The notes beneath the pieces were generated by a model. That model was given only the letters and a program-made list of their open reading frames with translations, was not told the DNA's origin and made no database searches. Shown one piece after another: positions 31,501 to 42,331 of a stretch of 64,000 nucleotides of DNA. Source of the stretch: Nymphaea colorata (taxonomy: Eukaryota > Streptophyta > Magnoliopsida > Nymphaeales > Nymphaeaceae). Each line of letters opens with the position of its first letter. Within the stretch, counting starts at the first letter, position 1. The DNA is taken from assembly GCF_008831285.2 (NCBI RefSeq), contig NC_045149.1, positions 3,525,500 to 3,589,499 of the forward strand, given 5' to 3'. Both the position numbers and the translations under genes were made by a program.

Positions 31501-34500
31501 CGTCATGTAGTTACACACCTCCCCAAAATGGCGTGGCTGAACGGAAAAATCGCCATTTATTAGATGTCACCCGGGCTATTATGTTTCATAGACACGTTCC
31601 TAAACGCTACTGGGGTGATGCTCTTCTCACTAGTGCCCACCTAATTAATCGTATGCCTACTCGTGTGTTGAATGGTCGTTCCCCTTATTTTGTGCTCATG
31701 CCCACTCATAACCCTTGGCCTCTTACTCCTCGGGTGTTTGGTTGTATTTGTTTCGTCCATGACCACAGTCCAACCCTCAAGAAGCTTGACCCTCGGTCTA
31801 TCAAAGTTGTCTTCTTGAGGTATTCCTCAACTCAGAAGGGATACAAATGTATTGATCCTACCACTTCCAAAATTTATGTCTCCTGGGATGTTACCTTTCA
31901 TGAACATGAGGCGTACTTTCCTGTGAATCCTCTTCAGGGGGAGTGTAAAGGAAACAGTGTGGAAGAGTATTCTTCAAACCAACTGATTCAGTTTATGGAG
32001 TTCTTGGACTACAAGGTTAGTCACAGTGTGGCAGACACAGTCAGAGATGATAGAGACAGTCATGTGGAAAGGGGCCCTGGGGATGAACAGCCCACTGCCC
32101 GTGGCCATTTGTTTGGCCAGGTGTACACCAGGAAGAAGAAAGATGTGCTTGAAGATGTTGACATAACCAATCCTAATCCTGTGAGTTCCCCGAATGAACC
32201 AAGTCCACTAAATGAAGATCTTCCCATAGCCTTGCGCAAGGGAACCAGGTCATGTACTTCTCACCCCATTCAGAGATTTGTTTCATATGCGAAACTCAAC
32301 AAAGATTACAAATGCTTTATTACTTTCTTGTCTATGTCTGTGATTCCCAGGTGTGTGGAAGATGCTAAAGAGGATCCTAAATAGCTACAGGCCATGACAG
32401 ATGAGATGGATGCCTTGGCAAAGAACAACACTTGGAAAGTGGTTGATATTCCCAAGGGGACTCATTTAGTTGGTTCCAAGTGGGTGTTTAATGTGAAGTA
32501 CAAACCTGATGGTACTGTGGAACGGTATAAGGCTCGCCTAGTGGCAAAGGGGTTCAGCCAAAAATATGGAATTGATTATCTTGAAACCTTTGCTCCTGTT
32601 GCTAAACTGAAGACAGTGAGGGTCATCTTAGCACTAGCAGTGCAAAAGAAGTGGAGCATGGACCAGCTTGATGTCAAGAATGCATTCCTGAACGGCCATG
32701 TAGAGGATGAGGTCTATATGAGCATGCCTCCTGGGTATGCCGAAAGCGGAAAATGTTGTCATCTCAAGAAAGCCTTGTATGGACTGAAGCAATCTTCTAG
32801 AGCATGGTTTGAAAGACTGAGGGTAGTGATGAAGACTAATGGATACAAACAGGAAAACGGTGATCACACCCTATTCATTAAGCAGAGAAATGGTCTGGTG
32901 AGCCTTCTTCTTGTATATGTTGATGATATGATTGTCACAGGTGATGACGAAGAAGAAAAAAGGAAGATGAAGGAGAGGTTAGCTGCTGAATTTGATCTTA
33001 AAGATCTGAGTAAATTAAGGTACTTTCTGGGAATAGAGATTGCTCGATCAAAGACAGGACTTGTTAAGAGCCAAAGGAAGTACACTCCGGATCTTCTAAA
33101 GGAGACAGGTAAACTGGGATGCAGGCCCTTTCTAACCCCAATGGAGTCTGGTACCAAGATAAGTATCAAAACTAGTAACATCCTGGATGAAGAAGGAAAA
33201 GGACGATATCAAAGGCTGGTTGGTAGACTTATTTATCTTACTCTTACTCGCCCTGATATTACTTATGTTGTAAATGTGTTGAGTCAGTTTATGCATGCTC
33301 TTACTGATTGTCACTGGAAGAGTGCAGAAAGAGTGTTGGGGTACCTAAAGAATGACCCAGGGAAAGGATTACTGTATACTCAGCAGGACCAACTGAATAT
33401 TGAAGGATACTCTGACGCCGATTGGGCAGGGTGCACAGATACTAGAAGGTCTACCACAGGGTACTGTATCTTTCTGGGGGGTAACCTGGTGGTATGGAGT
33501 AAAAGGCAGGAAGTCTGTTCTAGATCCAGTGCTGAGGCTGAATACAGGGCAGTTGCTATGGGGGTTCCAGAAATGTTATGGCTAAAAATTCTTCTAGCAG
33601 ATATTGGGGTTGAAATGGAAGAAAAGATGAAGATGTATTGTGACAACAAGTCTGCGATTAACCTAGCTAATAATCCTATCCTTCATGACAGAACCCAACA
33701 TGTGGAGATAGATCGCCATTTCATACGGGAACGCATAGATTCAAAGGAATTGATCCTGCCTTATATGAAGTCTGAAGATCAAGTTGCAGATGTTTTAACT
33801 AAAGCCTTATGTACATCTCAATTTGAAAAGAATGTTAGCAAGCTTGGCATGTTTGACATGTATGCCAAGCTTGAGGGGGAGTGTTAGAATATCTTGTAAT
33901 AGGGAACCGGGTCCGGATATGGACCCGGTCCCATGGGCATGGATACCGAGGCTGGCTCAGTACCCTAGGCAGGGCTCTCTACCTCTCTCTCTTATAATCT
34001 CCACTTATTGTAAATTAGTTGATTAAGTGGAAATAATCTTCTCTCCTAGGGTTGCGGTTTTGCCCCTAGGTTAGAGATTCTCCGTGGTTTTTCACTTCTT
34101 CCTGAGGTTTTCCACGTATATCTTGTGTTTTGTCTTCGTTTTCCTCTTTCATTGTGTGTTTCTACAATATATACAAAAGCATAAATTGAAATTAACGTTT
34201 GGAAAGTAGAACACGGCTGCACCAATAATACAAGTAACAAAACTTGTATATTGTTACAAGAGAGAGAGAGAGAGCCGAAAAGAATAATCATTAACGTTAA
34301 AAGAGATTAGGGTTGGAGACTTTACAAAAGTAGTCCAACAACTATAAGAAACTATTTAAAGACCTCCTCCCTAACTTTCTAATATTTCAGAAAAACTCTT
34401 CTACATCTTTAACACTCCCCCTCAAACTGGAGCATATATATCAATCATGCTCAGCTTGTTACAACATCTCAAGAAATCGCCTATGGGAAGAGCTTTAGTG

Positions 34501-37500
34501 AGAATATCTGCTGCCTGATCTTCTGAGGAGACATGAATAGTGCTAACAATTCCTCCTTGAACTAAGTCCCGAATATAGTGGCAATCCACTTCAATGTATT
34601 TAGTCCTCTCATGGAAGACAGGATTGTTAGCGATATATGTAGTTGCCTTGTTGTCACAATACATCTTCATTGGGAGATTCACTAAGACACCCAACTCTAC
34701 AAGTAGTGATCTAACCCAAGACATTTCAGCCGCAGTTTGAGCCATAGCCCTATATTCCGACTCAGCACTAGAACGAGCCACAACATTCTGCTTCTTGCTC
34801 CTCCAAGAAATAAGATTACCGCCCACAAAGACACAAAAACCGGTAGTAGACTTCCTGTCATCTACAGATCCAGCATAATCAGCATCACTATACGCCTCGA
34901 TGTCAACACATTCTCCTTTCTTGAACCATAGCCCCTTTCCCGGGGCTGATTTCAAGTATCTTACAATCATTAGAGCTGCATCCCAGTAAACTTTTCGGGG
35001 TTTTTCCATGAATTGGCTCAACTTATTCACGGCAAAGCTAATATCGGGACGAGTGACAATCAAATATAACAGTTTCCCTATCAGAGAACTGTAAGATCTA
35101 GAGTCAAACGGCTCTGAGTCATCATCTTGTATATGAATGCGAGGATTCATGGAAAGTGTGGCAGGTTTAGCCCCCAATAGTCTCGTTTCCTGTAGAAGAT
35201 CAAGAACATATTTCCTTTGAGACACTACAACACCTTTACTACTACGAGCCACCTCAATACCAAGAAAATAACGGAGTTGTCCAAGGTCTTTTGTAACAAA
35301 ATGTTACTGTAAAAACTCCTTTGTTTGAGCTATCTCTTGATCATTTTCCCCGGTAAGAACAATATCATCTACGTAGACAATCAATATCACCATTCATGTT
35401 GAGCCTCGCTTGATAAACAATGAGTGATCAAGCTGGGATCGGCAAAATCCACACTTAGATAACACTTCAGTAAGCTTTTGGAACCATGCACGAGGACTCT
35501 ATTTAAGTCCATAAATAGCCTTCTTTAATTTGCAAATCGTGAAACACTCCCCCTGTCGCTCAAAACCAGGTGGTTGCTGCATATAGACGGTCTCAGAAAG
35601 GTCTCCATACAGAAAGGCATTTTTCATATCCAGCTGAAAAAGAGACCACTCTTGCTGGACAGCAAGAGATATAATCAATCGAATAGTGCCCAACCGAGCC
35701 ACATGCGAAAATGTCTCAAAGAAGTCAACACCATAAGTCTGAGTATAACCTTTTGCGACAAGACGGGCCTTGAACCTTTCAACTGAACCATCAAAATGAT
35801 ACTTGATGTTGATGGTGAATACCCATCGTGATCCAACCACATCACAGTCCGTAGGGGGGTCTACCAAATCCCAAGTCTCCCTAAAAAGAAGAGCATCCAT
35901 TTCCTCCTGCATGGCTTGTCGCCAACGTGGATCAAACAAGGCGTGATGGTGAGAGGATGGGATAACATGACTGGATAGAGATTGATCAAACTGCACCAAA
36001 CTTGTACTCAGATGGGCAGTAGAGACAGAATTAGAAATAGGATGTAATGTACATTGTCGCTTGCCCTTGCGAATGGCAATAGGGAGATTTGCTACAAAAT
36101 AGTCATCATTTAAACCTGAGTCAGTCTTATCAGTGGAGCTTACCTCTTGAGACAATGTTGGTGGACGGTTGAGAGAGAGACTTAGACGACGAGTGTAAAC
36201 CAACTAAGGATAGAGGACTGAACACCGGTTGCCTTGTGCCATAGAAGGGTTGATGGCCGCCGCTGGAAGACAGTCTGCCGATCTCAAGTCACCATCGCAC
36301 CTATGGCTGACGGAAAATCATTGTTGTCTATCAAGTCTCTCCACGCACACACGGAAGGCCGAACTCCAAAGGGATCCGGTGGTCGATTGACTTCAGTCGA
36401 AGCCCTAACCCCCTTTTCAATACTTATAATAAAATAATTAAAAAACAAAAAAAGGACACATATAGACTCGACACGGGTTGACCACACCTGACTCGAGTGA
36501 AACACGAGTCGGGTGCGTGTCTAAAATGAACAGAAATGATCGGGTGCGGCTGACACACCCAATTCTTCTTGACCGATTGTGGAAGGAGTCGAAGCCGCAC
36601 GTGCGTCTGCACCCACACTTGAGTCATGTCGACGCGAGTGCGGTGGCAAAAATAAAGTGTCCATGTGACTTAGCAGACAGATGAGTTGGATTGAGCTAGA
36701 TCTGCAAAGGAGATCCCACAACAGGATTCTCACAATTTTGTGAATACCCACGTATATGTTGTACAGAATTTTGGTTTGTTCTATTCTTTAATAAAAGGTT
36801 GGGACCTAAATACAGCAGCCATTCACCAGAAATTGTCATATTTTGATAGCAGCCTTTATGCAGTAAGGGGGCGTTTGATGCCCTGGAATTATACTGTTCA
36901 CTGAGAAAAAAAATTCAAAAATTTAAAATTTTTCCGAATCATCAAACGCAGATTTTTTTTTTGAGACCGTTGAGGCTGGAATCGGCAAGATTTTTCCGGA
37001 AAAATGTTTCCGCCCGGAGGGGTGGAAACATTTTTCCAGAATTAATTTTTTGCCCATTAGGGCTCTTCGCGTTGGGTTCCCGTCGTCTTCTCATCTTCTT
37101 TCTCGCTGCTGCCTCACGCTGCCTCGTCTTCCTTTCTCATCTTCATCGTCCGCTGCTGCCTCAACAGGGAAGGAAGCCTCTTCGCCTCTGTATCAGTCAA
37201 TGGCTCTCTTTGACCGCTGCCTCTTCTCATTCTTAAAGTGAATCACCCCACCAGCCCTCTTCCTCCCTCTTTCTGCCTCTTTTTCTCTCTCTCTCAATTT
37301 TCTGAAGAAAAGCAACTGGACAAGGGAAAAGGATCAGAAAACCTCTTCCATATTTCGATTACCACTTCGTTCCAAACCCTAGATTGCAGATCTTTCTCTC
37401 TCTCTCTCTCTCTGGTTTCTTCCACCAGTATCACCACTGTTACCTAAAGAAGGGGTTTTGAGCAGCACCCACCTCGTTCGCAGATGGGTCATCCCATAAC

Positions 37501-40500
37501 GTATTGGCAGTGGGTCTGTTCCCCCTCGCTTTTGCTCTCTCTTCCTCGATCATGGCTACTCAAGGCCAAGTTACCATCCGCAAAGGTTCTGCCCTTATTC
37601 CTTTCATTTGTTCCTTTTCCTTTATTTGTGGTATTTGGGTAGTTTGTTCTTAGGTGTCAAGATGCCATTGATGACTCTAGGGAGCCAAAGGAAGAAGAAA
37701 ACCCTATTTGCAAATGCTCGTTCATTAATGCTTCCATTTCTTTTGTCTTTTCGTTTTTCATTCCTTCGTTTTTGGGCATCTTTGAATTGCTTGAGGTGTT
37801 CCCTGAATTGTTAATTTCCGCCGCTTGGAAGATTTTTCTTTCTTGTAAATTGAAGAAAGAAAAATCTTCACCCTGTTGAATATGAGACTGGATTGTACTC
37901 TGTTGGTTATCAATTCTTTTCGTTCGTTGGGCTTTTCTTTCTTCCTGTTTTAGTATGTGGATTGTGTAGAACGTGCTAAACCATGGTTACCTTGATGAAC
38001 ATGGTCATTGTTGTTGCAATTTTTGTTAAGCTGCTGTTGCTTGGGAACCGAACAAACCCCTGGTGATTGAAGATGTTGAAGTTGCTCCACTGCAAGCTGG
38101 ATAGGTATACCTTTCGGAAACAATACCTGAACCGTGAAGTCGTGATCCCTTAGCATGTATACCTCACATGGGTTTGAAGTTTGAGCATAGTCGCCCTGTT
38201 TTTACCATTTACAATCATTCGAGTTTTTATTTGTTTTTTGAGAATGTCTATGAAAACTTGTTCTTGATTATATTGATTCACTACACTAGTTCTTCATAAG
38301 CTAACAGAATGATTCTCAATGTTGAACAATTTTCTTTTGGTGATGTAGGACAATGCTGCATCAGGCATGGCAGTCAATGATGACTGCAAACTGAAATTCT
38401 TAGAGTTGAAGGCAAAACAGACTTATCGCTTCATAGTTTTCAAGATTGAGGAGAAGCTCAAGCATGTCATTGTTGAGAAACTTGAGGAGCCAAACCAAAG
38501 CTATGAGGATTTCACTGCAAGCCTGCGAACAGATGTGTGCCGATATGTTGTTCATGATTTAGCAAGATGTTGTATGCTAGTTGGAAGGACAGGTTCAAGA
38601 GAGAACTTGATGGAATCCAGGTTAAACTGCAAGCAACTGACCCTACTGAAATGGGCCTTGATGTTATTAGAGGTCGTGCCAATTAGACTTTGTTGCAGTT
38701 GTATGTATGAGATCAATGCTTGAATTTGTGTATCTACTGTAAACCCATAGAATTTTATTTTTCTGTGTTTTTTGTCTGTATACAAGTGTCTGGTACTGTT
38801 GCTAAATGATAAGATTAGAAAGAATAATCTTTGATTAACCTCGAAATCTGCCCTAACTCCTCTTTATATAGACTAGAGGAGAGAGAGAAGTTACAAGAGA
38901 AACATCTAAAGGAAAAGTTATTACAAAAGTACCCTCTTAAACCTAAAACTGAATATAAACACATCTTAACACTCCCCTTCAAGTTGGAGCGTATATGTCA
39001 AATAGGCTCAACTTGGAACAGCAGCTTTGGAATGGTCCCCTTGCAAGAGCCTTAGTAAAGATATCAGCCGTTTGCCCTGTAGTTGAAATGTGTGAGGTAC
39101 TTACAAACCCCTTTTGAATCATGTCTCTAGTATAGTGACAATCTACTTCAACATGCTTGGTTCTTTCATGAAAAGCCGGATTATTAGCAATAAACAGTGC
39201 AGCTTTGTTATCACATAACAGTTGCATAGGAAGAGGCACTTCGACAGTAAGATCCAACATCAGGGATCTAACCCACATAACTTCAGCAGTACCCTGAGCC
39301 ATAGCTCTATACTCAGATTCTGCACTTGATCTGGCAACCACAGTTTGCTTCTTACTCTTCCATGTAACCAAGTTGGATCCAATAAACACACAAAATCCAG
39401 TAGTGGATTTTCTGTCTGAGGGGCATCCTGCATAGTCGGCATCAACATACACAGATATAGTGAGTGAGGTACCATTCTGAAAGAAGAGTCCCGTTCCTGG
39501 TGAATTCTTTAGATACCTAAGAATCATCATAGCAGCATCCCAATGAACTTTCTTGGGCTTATCCATAAATTGACTCACTCTGCTAACAGCATAGGCAATG
39601 TCAGGTCGAGTAACAGTGATGTATAGGAGCTTCCCAACAATCCCTCTATACTGTCTTGCATCAACATCTTCAGTATCATCATCATACAAGCGGGTATTGA
39701 TATCCATAGGCGTGGATGCAGGCCGACACCCCAGCATCCCTGTCTCTTGCAAAACATCAGTAACGTATTTCCTCTGGCACATGATAAGGCCCTTTTGATT
39801 TCTGGCAAACTCAATACCAAGGAAATAACGTAGTTCACCAAGGTCCTTGGTGACAAAGTGTTGTCCAAGGACATTCTTGATGTTGGAAATCCCCTGATCA
39901 TCATCCCCTGTAACAATGATATCATCAACATAAACAAGAACTATCACCGTACCTGTAGAAGTCTTCTTGACAAAGAGGGAATGGTCGGCCGAAGAACGTC
40001 TGAAGCCCTCATTCTCAATATTCTCTGACAATTTCTGAAACCAAGCTCGAGGACTCTGTTTCAGACCATAAATCGCCTTTCGCAATCTGCACACTTTCTG
40101 ACATGAAGATGACTGCAACAGCGGACGGAGGCGTCGGGCGGAGAAGACAGCAACGGGCGGAGGCGTCGGGCGGAGAAGACAGCAACGGGCGGAGGCGTCG
40201 GGTGGAGAAGACAGCAACGGGCGGAGGCGTCGGGCGGAGAGGTCAGGACAGCGACTGGCAGAGGCGTCGGGTGGCGAGGTCAGCGACGGGCGGAGATGGG
40301 TGGACACGAGCGGGTGGAGGAAGCGCAGCGATGGGCGCGGTCAGGCGGCGGGCGGCGCCGCTCAATCGGCACGCCAAGGAGGAGGAGACGGCTGCTGCTC
40401 TGATACCATGATAAGATTAGAAAGAATAATCTTTGATTAACCTCGAAATCTGCCCTAACTCCTCTTTATATAGACTAGAGGAGAGAGAGAAGTTACAAGA

Positions 40501-42267
40501 GAAACATCTAAAGGAAAAGTTATTACAAAAGTACCCTCTTAAACCTAAAACTGAATATAAACACATCTTAACACTAAATGCTAAGCTTTTAACTTGATTT
40601 TTTTTGTTCTAGAATGACGTGGATCCTGTAATTGATTTTTTTGTTCTAGAATGACGTGGATCTCGTAATGAGTTAGCTGACTAATGGCTATGTAGTTTGC
40701 TTATTGTCAATATTAATTTGTTGTTGAATTGAGAGAATTTGTCATCATGTGAACATAATGAAAAGGTAGCTTCCCATTTCTTGAGTTTAGTTAGTTGTTA
40801 CATAATTGTAATTGTTGTTCTTTGTGCAATTTCACAACTAAAAATTTGGAAATATATTTCTATACCATCAAACTCAGAAATATAGAATTGGAAATATATT
40901 TCTGAGTCATCACACACACCCCAAAATTGGAATCGGAAAGATTTTTTCCATTCCATTTTTCCATTTCCTATATTTCCAGAAATATATTTCCAAAAATATA
41001 TTTCTAGGCCATCAAACGGCCCCTAAGTGAAACCAGTAGAGGTTATCAGAAAAATCACACAGCTTTTGGATAGACAACCAGTAGAGGTTATCAGAAAAAT
41101 CTGAATATCACATCAAACACTAGTTACCTGAGTAACCAGTGCATATAGAGGCAATGTGCTGTAGCTGCATAGAAACTGTCCTGCAAATCTGTAACATCAT
41201 TTATAAAAGCATAAGTGCTGAAAGAAGCACCTAAGTGACAAAGAATTATCATTAATATGGCAGAGAACAGATATGACAAATACCCAAGTATCAGCCGTAT
41301 ATAAACCAGTAGATGGTTCCTTATAAAGCAGGAATCATACCCAAACTGCCACTGCAATAAGAAAAGGTCCCCGTTAGTGTTGGAAAACCACGTAAATATA
41401 GAAACATATATATACACACACACACACACTATGTGTGTGTGTATATAATTATGTATTTGTATTTTCTATTTTTATTTTAAGTATGATTGACTTTGGTCTT
41501 ATACATACATATATATATATATACATATATATATACACACACATTATTTATGTGTGTACGTATATATATATATATGCATTTATGTTTTCTATTTTTTATT
41601 TTTTTTTAGTCTGGTCAACTTTGGTCTTTGACCAGATTTTGACTACTAATTGGATCTGGATCCATTTACAAGTACTGAAGATCTAACTAGATCCAATTAC
41701 AAGATTTGGTTATGCTTCCATCTTGCATCACCACGTCTCAACAAGTGGGTGATTTATTTACCAAGGATTTCACAGGGCATCATTTCTGGGAACTGAAAAA
41801 CAAGTTGTACATGATCAAACCTCATGCACAACTTGAGGGGGGCTGTTAAGTTAAGGTTTGGGTTTGGATCGAGTCAAACCTCATGCACAACTTGAGGGCG
41901 GCAGTTTAGTCCATTATTGTTTTAAGTAGACTTTAATTTAGGGTTACACTCCACACATTGTATTCCCTTTTTGGTGTTTTTATGGTGCTCTCATGTATTG
42001 CTGCTACGTCTACATGGCACTCATGTTGATAATGAAAATGCAAAGCTTTTTCCTAGTCTATTGTGCTTGCATTTGCTGTATTTGAACAATCATATACAGG
42101 AAAATATCTCAAGAAAGCTGTGAACTTACCATGTGTGACCATAGAAAATCAATTGGCTGATTTCTCTTATTTCTTCACCGAAAGCACTTTGTGCTCGCAT
42201 ATTCACCCTTTTATTGAACAGACTCTTGGTTGTGACACTATAACTTTGAGAGGGGTGTTATAAAACC

Positions 42268-42331
<64 letters not shown>

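Larger units (their letters stand above)
29592..33887 (+). pseudogene. Copia beta gag-pol with two stop codons
   Basis: One frame of 1432 codons from ATG 29592 to the stop at 33885-33887, interrupted by TAG at codon 525 (31164-31166, where copy 2 has Gln) and TAG at codon 931 (32382-32384, where copy 2 has Trp). Domains in order: UBN2 gag, CCHC knuckle ([14 protein letters not shown]), protease [13 protein letters not shown], integrase with intact first Asp (VHSDVWG), FRTDNAREY and [11 protein letters not shown] with [11 protein letters not shown] and YVDDMIVTG, and RNase H SDADWAGC. One codon is missing in RNase H compared with copy 2 (VVWSKRQ against VVWRSKRQ). The final stop lies inside the 3' LTR. 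Confidence 0.95.
28759..34166 (+). mobile_element. Ty1/copia element, family beta, copy 1
   Basis: Complete element: LTRs 28759-29045 and 33882-34166, PBS, leader, gag-pol and PPT. It is flanked by the 5-bp target duplication ATATA (28754-28758 and 34167-34171). The LTRs differ by about seven substitutions and a 2-bp indel, so it is not very old. Gag-pol is broken by two in-frame TAG codons. It sits in the last MLO intron, antisense to MLO. Copy 2 of the family is at 45608-50699. Confidence 0.95.
34252..36203 (-). mobile_element. Ty1/copia element F, 5'-truncated
   Basis: A - strand element: a short 3' LTR (34252-34414, 163 bp), PPT (34415-34425) and pol from RNase H back through RT to the linker after integrase (36203). 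Gag, protease, most of integrase and the 5' LTR are missing. Upstream sequence from about 36204 is unrelated. It lies in the last MLO intron, 85 bp from Copia beta copy 1, in MLO sense orientation. Confidence 0.85.
38807..40573 (-). mobile_element. Copia deletion derivative G, nested in the Harbinger-like element
   Basis: A - strand element of 1767 bp with two 165-bp LTRs that I find identical (38807-38971 and 40409-40573), flanked by the target duplication CTAAA (38802-38806 and 40574-40578). PBS and PPT are present. Gag, protease, integrase and the first half of RT are missing: a GC-rich leader is joined straight to the RT palm. Identical LTRs mark it as the youngest insertion in the window; it needs proteins from elsewhere to move. 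Confidence 0.95.
36867..41023. mobile_element. PIF/Harbinger-like non-autonomous element carrying fragments of two host genes (Pack-type)
   Basis: The ends are inverted: GGGGGCGTTTGATGCCC at 36867 and its counterpart GGCCATCAAACGGCCCC ending at 41023 (15 of 17 match), each flanked by TAA (36864-36866 and 41024-41026), the 3-bp duplication typical of PIF/Harbinger. No transposase is present. Inside are the first two exons of a class III alcohol dehydrogenase with a 5' UTR-like lead and its intron, followed by the exons of an actin-depolymerizing factor. A Copia deletion derivative (38807-40573) is nested in it. It lies in the last MLO intron, about 100 bp from exon 41128-41188. The length without the nested element is about 2.4 kb. 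Confidence 0.75.

Noticed and set aside
42063-42263. 66-codon + strand frame after the Copia fragment
   Set aside because: No known motif; it lies in MLO intron DNA near microsatellites.
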